Assembly: GCA_014529385.2 (NCBI GenBank)
Contig: CM043959.1
Span: 85,357,029 to 85,421,028 of the forward strand
DNA from: Adiantum capillus-veneris
Taxonomy: Eukaryota; Streptophyta; Polypodiopsida; Polypodiales; Pteridaceae
Direction of reading: 5' to 3'
DNA length: 64,000 nucleotides
Each line of letters opens with the position of its first letter. Positions within the stretch are counted from its first letter, which is position 1. The notes under the pieces were generated by a model that did no database searches, was not told where the DNA came from, and worked only from the letters and a program-made list of their open reading frames with translations. Shown here one piece after another: positions 48,523 through 60,083 of this stretch. The position numbers and the translations under genes were made by a program.

Positions 48523-48613
<91 letters not shown>
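48523..48613. repeat. GA microsatellite in right TRG repeat (about 91 bases)
   Basis: The equivalent in the left repeat, near 42725-42744, is about 20 bases plus GATA units. Confidence 0.95.
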
Positions 48614-48615
<2 letters not shown>

Positions 48616-49378
48616 CCTCTCTTGCTTTGATTGGAGATGGAGAGAGAGAGACCTCCCCTCGGCTCTCCTCGCCTTGGTCCTCCTCTTCTTGCTTCGTTGA
48701 TAGCTTCCTCCCTCGTTATACCTACCATCGCCGTTGCATAGCTTGGAGATTTAGAGAGAAAGCTCGTCCTTGCTTTGGTTTTGAGATCGAGATCGAGAGA
48801 GAGCTTGCCCTTGTTTGTGTGCCGAGGACGAGCCAAAGCACCTTCGGATTGGATCTCGAGAGAGGCTCGCCCTTCCTAAGCTTGGATTGTTGATCAAGAG
48901 AGAAGCTCGCCCTTCCTTCCTCGGCTTGGTTCCCCCCCGTTAACTCTCCATGCAACTCCTCGAACCTCCCTTCTCTTCTCCTCGTTATGCCTCCAATATT
49001 CTCATGCAAAAAAGAGTTCTCTATTAATAGAGTGCCTCTCTTAAGCAGTGGCACGGGAATGGTGTCTATGACGTGGCATCCCAAATCCAGACCAGCGTGG
49101 ATTTTGCTGCAGCTCGGACCGAATGTGTGCGCGCTATCAAGTTATGCCTTTTTCCCTTCTTGCTCGACGTCGCCCGATGCTCGCTGTTGTCGGCGCGAGT
49201 TTCCCTCTCCCCCTACGCTCTGCCCGTCTCCCTGCCATCGTTTATCTCCCCCCTCTTTTCGTCACTTCACACCCAGTATGCCTTTATTTTCGTCAATGGG
49301 CGGCCAACCCCTCTTAGGCGGCCATTAGCTTTGCCTTGGGTAGCCTTTGGCCCTTTTGGCCATTAAACCTTGGAGTAA

Positions 49379-49565
49379 AAGGCACCACATTTGGCATACA
49401 TATCGGCTGAGGCAATGCCAAGCAAATCATTTTGCTCTTGCAAGTCGCAGCCATGTTGACATTTTCTCGCGACACAACCTTCAAGATGCTAGTATAGGTG
49501 ATTTCATTTCGAGAGAGACCCGAGTTTGTATTTTCTTAAGCCATAGCCGTGTTGGGCATTTCCTG
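49379..49565 (-). pseudogene. PPR coding remnant inside TRG right LTR
   Basis: Same content and order as 43545-43735, with a few substitutions (AQHGY, ITY-SILK and DMYAKC blocks all recognisable). Confidence 0.65.
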
Positions 49566-49928
49566 CTATCAGTAACTGTTCATTATATGAGATTTTTGTC
49601 AGGTACAACATTTCAACCAAGAATTTATGCATGACGTTCCGTAACTTGGCCGAAGTCAAAAATTCCCGGATGGCACTCCGATCGAGCGGACCGAACTGGT
49701 ATGGAACCGGCCCCTGGTGAATCTTTAATGGCTAATATCTTGGCAACCGGGACTCTGATCTCACTGATCCGAAAAGACTGATGCGCTCCATGAAGTGAGC
49801 ACTTTAGGCCCGTGTAATCACTTCAATTTTGTCACCTCAGCTGTGCAGTTGCCCAATCTGGTACGGATCTGCAATCGAATTAAACTTCAAAGTGCCATAA
49901 CTTCTTCACCGTGGCTCCAATCGACGAG

Positions 49929-49932
49929 CCGT
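49929..49932. repeat. Element D target-site duplication, left copy
   Basis: CCGT, repeated at 58435-58438. Joining the flanks across D gives sequence colinear with the intact left TRG repeat (GATGAGCCTTAAACA at 44089). Confidence 0.85.
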
Positions 49933-51133
49933 TGTAGGAAAGTGTGCGGTCTAGCTAGGAAGGTGCAGAACCCCTGGCTGTGAGAGTTCGTGATGAGAGT
50001 CACAAACCCTTTGTGAGAAAGCGTAGTGGAGAATCACCAACCCTCTTTCTAAGGGTGACAGAGAATCTAAGAGCGTTCGTGATAGCAAAGTCACAAACCC
50101 TCTTTCCTATCGTGCTTGGAAATTGCTTGTTTTCGTAGTCGAGAGTATGATGAGAGGGTCATCAAATCACATTCAATTTCACTTAAAAAGACCATTGAAA
50201 AACACTAATGTTTTAGCCATGAAACCTCGATGCTCATACAAGCATAATTCTCAATCAAAACCCAAACCTCTTTCATGGTATCATGTAGCCTCGCCCCCAA
50301 TTACATAGTCGTAGCATCAAACAGTTGAAAGGAATGCTCGAGCTTCCACCTTCACGACGACCATTTTATGATTTTTCAGAGATTTATGCGCTTCTAAAGT
50401 GAATCCCAAACACCATTTTGATAAGGGGAAACCCTAATTCACTCCCTCACAAGCTCAGATACAAGATTGCAAAGAGGCGGGACTGTAGCACACATAGATT
50501 GGGCAACCATGGAAGCTATTACACAGTAGAGAAAAATTGCTGGTTTTTTCTGTAAAAATCCCTCTTCTCTCTCTTCCCCACGGCATTATGAGCTGATGTG
50601 TCAATTTTTGGGCCATTTTGCCACTTTGGCCCAAAACTAGGCCATTTTCAGTTCATTTTTTATCTAAAAAATGTCATTTTTTATGCAAAAAATCCCAAAC
50701 GGAGTCAAGAAAATCCCTAAATTTGTGGGATCACTCGCATAAGCATAAAAAACATAGATAATCATCACTTTTCATCAATATACCATTTTTGGTCACTTTC
50801 CATGCAATTCTGCAACGGCGCCTGTTAGCTGCTATTTATGACAGTTTTTGCCCGCATCAGTCTTTATAGGCGAGATGAGTGTGCCACCATGAAACGCTTG
50901 AACTATGTAAATTGTCAAAACAAATTAGGCATCTTATCAAGTGAAAAATCATGCAAATGAGTCACATCCAGGGCCACGACTCCCCGAATAGGCATGTACA
51001 TGATAGCGACCGCAATAGCCGCTTTAGCATATATCACGATATGTACATTATTGTTTTTCTTTCCATGCATCCATTAGTGTCAAAAGTGAGGTGAATGTTT
51101 TATTTCACACTACGTACGTGCCACGGCACGACA
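49933..51133 (-). repeat. Element D 3' LTR
   Basis: Plus strand TGTAGGAAAGTG...GGCACGACA. It differs from the other LTR by scattered substitutions and by about 20 extra bases near 50660. Confidence 0.93.
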
Positions 51134-51148
51134 TCCACCCCCTCTGAA
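51134..51148 (-). promoter_or_regulatory. Element D polypurine tract
   Basis: The minus strand reads TTCAGAGGGGGTGGA directly before the LTR, identical to the TRG tract. Confidence 0.85.
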
Positions 51149-51192
51149 CCTGCACATCCTCCGGCATGTGCCAACATTTTCCCTATATAGGT

Positions 51193-51672
51193 TTAATCTT
51201 TATTAAGATCCACAAATATTTGGATGTCATTTTCATCTTCTGCAAAGTTTGGAAAATCATCCTTTGCTTCTTCATCCTCATCTGTAGCAACGTCATTAGG
51301 ATCTTCATCATCATCTTGTTGTGAATCAAAAGGATCATTATCATGTCTCCTCTTGAACACCTTGATTCTTTTGCCCGCTATGGGAATTTTAAGCTCTGTT
51401 CCATCGAGCTCCCTCAAAGTATATGTAGCATTTCCATGCACATGTTTGACAACATAGGGACCAAACCACCTTTTTGCAAGTTTTCTTTGTGTGGTGTGTT
51501 GGTTGTCAAGGCTATTGTCGTACATTAGGACCCAATCACCCTCTTCAATAGGCTTTGGTCGAAGACTACGTCTTTTATCAAACCTATCTTTATTCTTTAG
51601 TCTTGCATCCTTCAATCGATGTTTAGCAATGTCTGTGTCTTCCTGCCTTCTTTCCAATTGCCTTATGTGCAA
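51193..51672 (-). pseudogene. Element D: integrase C-terminal domain and acidic tail
   Basis: A 159-residue frame: a helical start (RQLERRQEDTDIAKHRLKDA), GDWVLMYDNSLD, KLAKRWFGPYVVKHVHG (GPY block), TYTLRELDGTELKIPIAG, then a Glu/Asp-rich tail. There is no chromodomain. It is separated from the core by a stop near 51686 and a 31-base duplication. Confidence 0.88.
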
Positions 51673-51739
51673 AGCAAGTAGATTTTACCTACTTACACCA
51701 TCTTCCCAAGGTAACATGTTCCAAGTAGGAATTACATCC

Positions 51740-52531
51740 TCAATTGGCATGACTGGCTTCTGACCATACATCAATTGGCATGATTGGCTTCTGACCATAC
51801 ATCAATTCGGTAGGCATGTAACCAGTCATTGAGATATGAGTTGTACGATCAGCCCACAAATCATATGGTGGCAACCTTGGCCACTCACGCATTCTACCTT
51901 TGCATGCCTTAGCCAAAGCTTTGACAATAGGAAGATGTCCTCTTTCACTTTTCCCATTTCCCTCTGGATTATAAGCACAAGTCAGGGCTAGCTTGATACC
52001 AATTCTTGTAAAGAAATCCCTTGCTTCATCTGCGTCTAACTCACCTCTATCAGCAACTATCTTTCCCACACAGCCATAGCGGCAAATTACATCTTCAAGC
52101 AAAAATTTACAAACAGCTTCTGTAGTTTTTGTCCTTAATGCACGCCCTTCCACTTGGTGTGTCAAGTCTTCTCGTGCAAGTACCAAGTATCTCATTTGCC
52201 AAAGCTCTAAAGGCATTGTGACTAGATCAACAACCCATTTATAGTGCATGGCTAATGGGTATGTAGGATGCAATCCATCACGGTGACGTACATTGGAATA
52301 CATTTGGCATGTGACACAAGACTCCACAAAATCCGCTACATCCTTATACATGCCTTTCCACCAATATCTCTCTTTCACTTTGAAAAAAGTAGCCCATACA
52401 CCTCGATGTCCAGCATATAGGCTTTCATGAAGCTCTTTGATAACTTTGAGCTGAGTAGGCTTATCACATACTACTCGTAATGGACTCCCATCTCTTCTTT
52501 TAGGATGTTTCCATAAGTAACCATCCCTCAA
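51740..52531 (-). pseudogene. Element D: integrase finger and core
   Basis: A 263-residue frame. Finger: HESLYAGHRGVWATF and CVTCQMY (H2C2 kept). Core: WVVDLVTMPL (first Asp), GKIVADRGELDAD (second Asp), NPEGNGKSERGHLP (Glu), then PYDLWADRTTHISMTGYMP. The frame ends in a 31-base tandem duplication (51741-51771 and 51772-51802) that shifts the frame. Confidence 0.92.
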
Positions 52532-52537
52532 GAAGAA

Positions 52538-53209
52538 TCAATTTTCTTTCTTTCTGATCCTTTTGAATTCTGACTCACTCCAATCATCTTGCTTTTGTAA
52601 AGTACTCAGGTAGCGACCTTTGAGCAACCATTCATCCTCATAGAACTCCTCTAAAAAGGATTCAAGTGAAGATACAATGCATATATGATCACACTTTGTA
52701 TGAGAAATTGTGTAGAATTTTGTGCCCACATCTTCTTTCTCATCAATCATATCATCCTCGTCTTCATACGTTGCCCTTGAAAGCATATCTGCCATCTCAT
52801 TATCGTTTCCTGCAATGTGATTCAATTCTAGTTTCAAGGACTTTATATAAGCAATCCACCTAAGCATAGCAATATCAAGAGTAGAGCAGCTTGCAATCAT
52901 CCCTAGAAGTGGTAAGCAATCAGTCTCCACAACTACAGATGCTTCAATGAAGCACTCTTTGTCACACTTTAATGTTGTAACCACCCCTCATAACTCCCTT
53001 TTTACCTGTGGATATGCTCTTTGGCGAGAGCTTAGAACCTTGGCCCCAAACCTCACCACATACCTGTGTTTCTCTTCATCGTCTTGTCCTACTGCCCATC
53101 CAATCCCCGTTGGACTAGTGTCCACTATCACAATCACCAGTCTTCCACACTCATAGTCAATCTTCCTCAAAGTTGGTGAAGACAGCAACAATTGCTTCAA
53201 CTTCCTCAT
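52538..53209 (-). pseudogene. Element D: RNase H
   Basis: Two frames: 53209-52988 with VIVIVDTSPTGIGWAVGQ and GAKVLSSRQRAYPQVKREL, and 52984-52538 with VVVETDCLPLLGMI, DIAMLRWIAYIKSL and LNHIAGNDNEMADMLSRA. They form one RNase H broken between KREL and the next block. An acidic linker follows. Confidence 0.85.
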
Positions 53210-53230
53210 AGCTTTTACATGTACATCATT

Positions 53231-54134
53231 TCATTGAAACCTTTGATTTTTCCTTAGCAATTGATAAAGAGGATCTGCAACATGTGCATAATGTGGAATC
53301 CATATGAGATAGAAGACACATGCACCTAGAAACCTTCTCACCTCCGTGATATTTATGCATACTTCCTTCATCCTTTGTATTGCATCCACTTTAGTTGAAC
53401 AAGGTCGGCGGCCATGAGGATTACAAAGATGTCCCACTATCAATATTTCTTCAACCCCAAACGTTGACTTTTGCCCAGATAATGTAAGGTTCACTTCTTC
53501 CAACCTTGTTAAAATTCTATCACAATCATTGATGTGGTTTGCTACATATTTACGGCACCCCCTCGAATCCATAGCCTAATCTTTTTTTAGCTAAGTCGCA
53601 TCCTTTGATTGGAACGTCATCAAGAAAAGGCATTGTAATTTGAGGTATTAAGTCACGAAGGACTTTGTTCATACCATTCATCATGTGCGCAACCGAGTTG
53701 GTTGCTCCCTGCGGTAAGGTGCACATCCTTACCAAACCCAAGGGTGTTCTCATGGTAATCAAGTCCCTCCTTTCCATTGCTAGTTGGAATTGATCATACC
53801 CTGAGTACAAATCCCCCATAGAATATATTGCCCTTCTTGTAAATGCTTCTGCAAACTCATCTACAATTGACCCTGTACCCATATTCCTAATTGTGACTTT
53901 GTTGACAGGCTGCATATCTTGAATGAAGCGTAGAGCTCCATTTTTCTTTGGTACTGTGAACCATTTGCTTGAGTAGGGGGTACATGAAGGTTCCAAAATC
54001 CCCATCTTTATCTTTTCATTGAGTAAATCTATAAGCTTTGGCAAGAGTGCTTTTGGCACTGTAATTGGTCGTAGATTCCAAGGCACATGAGATATAGTGA
54101 ATATTACCATTGGTTCGACTATAGATGGATCCAC
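53231..54134 (-). pseudogene. Element D: reverse transcriptase
   Basis: 54134-53550: PWNLRPITVPKALLPKLIDL, FTVPKKNGALRFIQDMQPVN, FAEAFTRRAIYSMGDLYSGY, RTPLGLVRMCTLPQGATNS and the intact catalytic FLDDVPIKG. 53572-53231: RILTRLEEVNLTLSGQKS, GVEEILIVGHLCNPHGRRP, VRRFLGACVFYLIWIPHYA (thumb). One frameshift separates them. The LPQG-ATNS form replaces the usual MPFGL-TNAP. Confidence 0.92.
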
Positions 54135-54197
54135 ACACCCTATCTCATGCAGCTCGAATGCAAAAGCTTTTCCATGTTTGGAGAGTGTCTATTCAAA

Positions 54198-54680
54198 TCA
54201 TTTTCTTTCAATATCTGTCAAGGAGTCATTGCCTCCAACTTTTAAAATCTTCAATGACTCTTGCATAAACTTGTGTCCAATTCTTTTTGGATCTCGGAGA
54301 CTAGGTTGCAAAGAAGCCTGATCCATCGTTTCCTTGCAATCTGTAGGCAAAGGCAATGCCACTGGTTTCACCTTCTTTGCTATAGTTTTGTATTTTGTCT
54401 CCACTCGCACTTCTAGATCTTTTTGCACATTGAAGAACTCCTCATCTTTGAAAGACTCAATGATTCTATACATGTCCATAGAAGCTACTTTTACCAAGTC
54501 ATTTCCTTGTTGAAAACTAGAACTTGTTATAGCATTGAGATCACCCAAAGTTTCTACAAAAGAAACCTCCTCAAAAACACCTGAAATGTACTCGTCTTTA
54601 TCTAGCAAATTATGGTTTTTGTATTTTCTTTGTACACTATTTATATATTGTTTTTGTCCTTTCTTTAAATCTCCAAGCAT
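54198..54680 (-). pseudogene. Element D: protease-RT linker
   Basis: A 160-residue frame with YKTIAKKVKPVALPLPTD and RDPKRIGHKFMQESLKIL. It lies between protease and RT. No separate enzyme domain is recognised. Confidence 0.7.
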
Positions 54681-54790
54681 TGTGAAAGATACTGATCCAT
54701 CCTTTGCTACTAGGGCACCTGTAGAAAAAGCTTCGTCTCCCTTCGGATCAGGCGAGAACCTTTTTCTTTCTGTACCACTGTACTCCCTCT

Positions 54791-55441
54791 TTACAATGGT
54801 ACTCGGCCAAAAACCCTTATCTCCCTTTGATCTCGAAACTCCTTACTTAGTTTTGGTAGAGAATGCTCCCTTAAGCTGTCACGATTTCGCTCATGGTCAA
54901 CGCAAACTGTCAAGAATTGAACAGATCGTTTTCCATCTTTTCTTTTGACCCTTTCATAGGCAGATCCATCATCCAACACTTTTGTCTCCATTCGCACTGC
55001 GGTGATGTATGATTGTCCAAGGATTAGAGGATAGCTTGACATCTCTTGAACAAAGAAATTTTGCTCACCTTTCACATCCCCTATGGTTACATTAACATTT
55101 GGACAAGCACCATAGAGATCCGCGGATGAGTTGTTTGCAGCCCTAATCATCCACCCATGGTCAGTATCAATTGGCCACTTTCTCTTCATATAGAGACTCT
55201 TGGACATGAGTTTAATCTCCGAACCATGGTCTATCAGGGCCACATAAGGCTCCTCAAGATCTCCCACCTTAACCAAGGTTTCTGTTGTAGCCCTTGCCCA
55301 ATGGTTTCTAGAATAGTAGCTCTTATGAGTGGCTTCGTCGTCATCTTCATCTTCAAATTTAACATGCCTATTTCTGCCGCCCGAAGATTGGTCGCAGCTT
55401 ACAAAATTCTCATCTTCATCTGTTTGTTGTACTTGTATCAC
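54791..55441 (-). pseudogene. Element D: retropepsin-like protease with DHGS motif
   Basis: A 216-residue frame. VALIDHGSEIKLMSKSLY takes the place of the usual catalytic ...DT/SGS... and SYPLILGQSYITAV is the ILG block. The same DHGS is found in element C at 63583-63610, so His at the second position is a lineage trait, not decay. An acidic, Lys/His-rich segment precedes it. Confidence 0.88.
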
Positions 55442-55498
55442 ATGTGTCTTTGAAGCACTCTCTTTAGCCTCTGATTGGATAGACTCCGTTAAAGCTTG

Positions 55499-56242
55499 TC
55501 ACTTCGTTCTTATGATATCAATGATTTCCTCGTGGAACTCTCTTTTTGCAATGCCAAGGACTTCTCCCAATGTAAACTCCACCTTGCTATTTAAGATCCT
55601 TTCCTCTAAAACCTTCTTTAAATCTGTGGCAGCTTCAATATCTGATTGTAGCTTGTATGATGGGCTTTTTCCCTTGCTCTTTTCTTTATCTTGCTTCTCC
55701 TTTGGTGCAGCATCTCTCATTGGTACTTCTTGTTATGGAGGCTCCCTTGCCATGGGCTCTTGAGAGGGACTCGCATCCTTTCTTCCTCCACCTCTAGTAG
55801 CCCTCTTTGAGGGACCTTCATTCCCATTTTCTCTCCTGCATTTTTCTTTAACAAGTTCCTTGTTTCCTCGACACTTCGCAATGTGGGCATGCACTGACAA
55901 GGCATCTACAAGTTCATTCCACCCAGTCTCAAGACGGATGCAATCTTCTGCTTCATGTAAGACTTATTTAGTCAACTTTCCCTTCATAGCTAGCTCCATC
56001 GCAAATGGCCAGACATCTTCACCATCCTCACTCACGTCTTCAATAGATTTTGACCCTTTGAGCATGAGTTGACCAGCCTTTAAGCCAAATGCTGCTGCTT
56101 TAACCATTGAGATAGCATGACTGGTTTCCATGTCCTCAACTAGCTTTTTCATCCCTCCTTTGCCAAAGTTGGTCGCCAAGGGCTTCCCTGTTTCACTAAG
56201 ATGTATCTTCCCTTCTTTGAAGAAGACAAGATCTTTACCCAA
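55499..56242 (-). pseudogene. Element D: Gag-protease linker
   Basis: Three frames: 56242-55964 (KDLVFFKEGKIHLSETGKP, GMKKLVEDMETSHAIS), 55905-55717 and 55720-55499 (SYKLQSDIEAATDLKKVLEE, LNSKVEFTLGEVLGIAKREF). Element C carries the same blocks at 62693-63300 (GSMKKLVEEIQHY, SYKLKSDIELTNDLR, NSKVELTLRDILAIAKRKF). Function unknown; helical and charged. Confidence 0.75.
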
Positions 56243-57182
56243 GGCATCTTTGAAGCTTTCACAGTCCCTTCTTGGATGGTCTGGGCTATCACACCAGATG
56301 CACCTATTTACAAATCCCTCTCTGTTCTGAGGTCTTTGACTTGATGACTGTCAAGATGTTTGCCCCTTTTCTTCAAGCCTTGCTAGCTTTAATTTCAGCT
56401 CACGTATGCCCTTCACAAGTTCTTCAGGCATAGACCCATCATCCTTAGAAGCTACAATAGAAGGTTTTGGCTGCTTCTCAGTAATAGCAGGAACTAGAGC
56501 ACCATTGTTCACCACCATTTTGTCTCTTCTGTGTTGTCTTTTTGCCAACAAGGAGACTGCATCTTGTACATCATTCCACCTTGTCTTCAAACCTTGCACT
56601 GTATCTTTGTCTTCCAAGAGAAGTTCTAACTTTTCTTCAATTTCTTTGCCCGCTGCTTGTAGGAAAATTTCTACCTTCTCCCTATCCAAGGAAGCTTGTT
56701 CACTTTGTGATAGTTGAGAAGATCGTCGCTCAAACTCTCTGAGAAGCTCTGTAGCAAAAATCCCTTCTTTAGGCTTTGCAACCCAATATAAGAAATTTCT
56801 TTTGGTCACCCTCTCAGAGTCCTCCATAAAGTAGTCTTCTTTTAGAGCAAACTTGAATTCCTCCCAATTTCTTCCATGAGAATTTGGAATTGCCCTAATA
56901 CGGTCTCTGATCTCTGGGACACAAACTAGCTCAAAACTTCGAACCATGTCTTCCTCACACACTCGGTCAACTCCATTTCCTTCATATAAGCTCGTAGATA
57001 CTTTGTGATGTCCTCGCCATCACACTGGTCAATTCTCTTCACAATGGACTGTAGTGCTTTTGCGGTTGAAATGTGGCTTCTTTTAGCTACTTGTTGTTGC
57101 TACATATACATGGCAAATGCTTGAAACATCTGCATGACTGCAGGATCAAAGTGCATCCCTTTGTCTCTTGATTTTCATCCAT
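56243..57182 (-). pseudogene. gag: Element D: gag
   Basis: The start is ATG 57182 (MDENQETKG), 70 bases from the primer site. A frameshift and a stop break the first 70 codons, then 56962-56351 is open: VRSFELVCVPEIRDRIRAI, NWEEFKFALKEDYFMED, SERVTKRNFLYWV and a long helical region. A stop at 56351 precedes a zinc knuckle CIWCDSPDHPRRDC (CX2CX4HX4C) at about 56260-56305. The Gag core is homologous to element C and to TRG. Confidence 0.85.
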
Positions 57183-57230
57183 GGCTAACAAAGTGTGTAG
57201 ATCAATTCACAAACTCCCACCCCAGCAACT

Positions 57231-57248
57231 TCGCATCGGGTTCACCAG
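57231..57248 (-). promoter_or_regulatory. Element D primer-binding site
   Basis: The minus strand reads TGGTGAACCCGATGCGAA, three to four bases from the LTR edge. Element C has TGGTGAATCCGACGCGAA. I could not name the tRNA. Confidence 0.65.
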
Positions 57249-57251
57249 AAA

Positions 57252-58434
57252 TGTCGGAAAGTGTGCGGTCTAGCGGGGAAGGTGCAGAACCCCTGGCTGT
57301 GAGAGTTCGTGATGAGAGTCACAAACCCTTTGCGAGAAAGCGTTTATGGAGAATCACCAACCCTCTTTATAACGGTGACAGAGAATCTAAGAGCGTTCGT
57401 GATAGCAAAGTCACAAACCCTCTTTCCTATCGTGCTTGGAAATTGCTTGTTCTCGTAGTCGAGAGTATGATGAGAGGATCATCAAATCACATTCAATTTC
57501 ACTTAAAAAGACCATTGAAAAACACTAATGTTTCAGCCATGAAACCTCGATGCTCATACAAGCACAATTCTCAATCAAAACCCAACCCTCTTTCATGGTA
57601 TCATGTAGCCTCGCCCCCAATTACATAGTCGTAGCATCAAACAGTTGAAAGGAATGCTCGAGCTTCCACCTTCACTACGACCATTTTCTGATTTCGCAGA
57701 GATTTATGAGCTTCTAAAGTGAAGCCCAAACACCATTTTGATAAGGGGAAACCCTAATTCACTCCCTCACAAGCTCAGATACAAGATTGCAAAGAGGCGG
57801 GACTGCAGCACACATAGATTGGGCAACCATGGAAGCTATTACATAGTAGAGAAAAATTTCTGGTTTTTTTTGTTAAAAACCCTCTTCTCTCTCTTCCCCA
57901 CGGCATTATGAGCTGATGTGTCAAGTTTTGGGCCATTTTGCCACTTTGGACCAAAACTAGGCCATTTTTCAGCTCATTTTTTATGCGAAAAATCCCAAAC
58001 AGAGTCAGGAAAATCCCTAAATTTGTGGGATCTCTCGCATAAGCATAAAAAGCATAGATAAGCATCACTTTTCATCAATATATCATTTTGGGTCACTTTC
58101 CATGCAATTCTGCAACGACGCCTGTTAGCTGCTATTTATGACAGTTTTTGCCAGCATCAGTCTTTGTAGGCGAGATGAGTGTGCCACCATGAAAAACTTG
58201 GACTATGTACATTGTCAAACCAAATAAGGCATCTTATCAAATGAAAAATCACGCAAATGAGCCACATCCAGGGCCAAGACTCCCCGGATAGGTATGTACA
58301 TGATAGCGACCGCAGTAGCCGCTTTAGCATATATCACGATATGTACATTGATATTTTTCTTTCCATGCATCTAGAAGTGTCAAAAGTGAGGTGAATGTTT
58401 TTATTTCACACTATGTACGTGCCATGGCACAACA
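57252..58434 (-). repeat. Element D 5' LTR
   Basis: Plus strand TGTCGGAAAGTG...GGCACAACA. Sequence just inside it (minus TGGTGAACCCGATGCGAA, about 57231-57248) is the likely primer site, shared with element C. Confidence 0.93.
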
Positions 58435-58438
58435 CCGT
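58435..58438. repeat. Element D target-site duplication, right copy
   Basis: CCGT. Confidence 0.85.
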
Positions 58439-58694
58439 AAAGACATGCCAGTAGAGCACTTCAAGCACTAGAGTTCTAGATCATAATCTCTCATCTGTGG
58501 TCACTGCAAGCATACTCATTTTTGGCATCATTGAGGCATGTGTTGGCCCTTCTAAGCCACATCTGGCATACATTAATCATTAAGCTTGACCTGTTATCAA
58601 GCCCTGATCACTGCTCACTTAATGTGTAGGCTTCAAAGAAGCTTAGCTTGCATTTCTCTGCTCTTTTTCTCATCATGGCAGCAGAGCTGCACGA
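58439..58694 (-). repeat. TRG right terminal repeat, second part
   Basis: It continues the right TRG repeat after D and aligns with 44100-44353. It ends GCTGCACGA, then diverges from the left copy two bases before the expected CA. Confidence 0.85.
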
Positions 58695-59525
58695 GAGCGC
58701 ATGGTGGACCCATTTCATGCATAACTTAGAGGTAGCCTATAGGAGACCTAGAGATGCCTTGTTTGAAGATGCATTGGTGTTTGGATGGTACAGGAGCATC
58801 ACCCTATAGGTTATAGACATAAGAACTTTTTGTGCTTTTGCAAGAGCTAGGAGTGACTTGTGGATTAAAGAGTACTTGTGCATGGGGAAGCTCAATAAAC
58901 CATGTTGCATGTTCAAGGAGAGACCCGTGCTTTGTTGAATGTAATTTGAATATGCCTCAAACATGCCATAGATAGAAACAATGAAGGTACAATGGTACAC
59001 TTAAAAGTTACTACAATCTGCTTGAGGATGGGTTAGGACATATGTACCTTTCATAATTGCTCATTGTGTGGCCCTCTCATCGTAGTTTCCCTACAAAGGA
59101 TAGTTTTACTCTAACCATTGGGAAATCCTTGGACTTAACCATTTGTATCTCATAGAGTTTGATGTGCTACCGCAAAGGTTCATGGAAGTTCTGATTTATT
59201 TTATTCTGGAGAAAGGGATTTGACAATGTTAACCTATTAGAATCCTCACTATACAAGATCAGTGCTCTAATTGTAACCAAGCTCTCTTGTAATCCAGCAT
59301 TGAATGCTAGTTCTACTTCTAATATTTTATATAAATAGATCATTTTCGATGTCTTACGTACAGTATATGACTTTTTACTTTTAGTTCAGTTTATTATCTG
59401 ATTACCTTATGTTCATCTGAAGTCAAAACTTGTTGTCCTATTGAATCTGACCTGACATCCGACTCTAAATCTCCAACCAAAATAGCTGTCAGCGTGATCA
59501 AATCATTCCATTTTGGCGTTCGCGG
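58695..59525. other. No gene recognised
   Basis: Spacer between TRG and element C. The 87-codon minus-strand frame near 58737 has no family features. Confidence 0.5.
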
Positions 59526-60083
59526 TGTTGAGCAGCTCCTCTCCCATGCTAAGAAAGAAACCAAAAAAATGCATGTCGAGCTTATTTGAAGCTTACCTGA
59601 TTAATTGTCAGTGATCAGGGCTTGTTAACAGGCCAAGTTTAATGATTAATGTATGCCAAATACGTAGGTGGGAGTATATGGTCTAGAACTGTAGTGCTTG
59701 AAGTGCTCTACCGGCCTGTCTTTACGGCTCGTCGATTGGAGATACGATGAAAACGTTATGGAAATTTGAAGTTTGAGTCAATTGCAGACCCGTACCGGAT
59801 TGGGCAACTGTAGCTCAGCGGACCGAAATGAAGTGAATGCACGGGCCTGAAGTGATCACATTGTGGAGCGTGTCGGTCTTTTTAGATCATTGATTGGAGC
59901 TCGGTTGCGAAGATATTGGCCGTTAAAGATTTGCCAAGGACCGGTTCCGTACTAGTCTGGTCCGCTCGAACGGAGTGCCATCTAGGAACTTTTGACTTCG
60001 ACCAAGTTTTGGAACGTCATGCAGCAATGCTTTGGTTGATATGTTGTGCCTGACAAGAATATTATTTATTGGCGATTGTTGAT

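Larger units (their letters stand above)
47437..49932 (-). repeat. TRG right terminal repeat, first part (5' LTR)
   Basis: It aligns with 41513 to about 44095 of the left repeat. It breaks off at 49932, where element D begins. The CT array (47684-47721) is short and the GA array (48523-48613) long, the reverse of the left copy. PPR remnants lie at 49379-49565. Confidence 0.8.
49933..58434 (-). mobile_element. Element D: terminally complete Ty3/gypsy element with DHGS protease, 8.5 kb
   Basis: LTRs of 1201 and 1183 bases flank minus-strand gag, protease, RT, RNase H and integrase, with a 4-base CCGT duplication. It lies inside the right repeat of TRG. The RT motifs (RFIQDMQPVNKVTIRN, GDLYSGYDQFQLA, LPQGATNSVAHM, FLDDVPIKG) are unlike the chromovirus or Tat elements in the window and belong to a separate Ty3/gypsy group. 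Several frameshifts and stops make it probably inactive, although the RT and integrase catalytic residues look intact. Confidence 0.93.

Noticed and set aside
57134-57628. 164-codon plus-strand ORF spanning the D LTR edge
   Set aside because: It crosses the primer site and LTR boundary and runs opposite to the element; it is a chance frame.
58694-58700. GAGCG as a TRG target duplication
   Set aside because: No matching five bases at the left TRG edge, whose position is itself uncertain.
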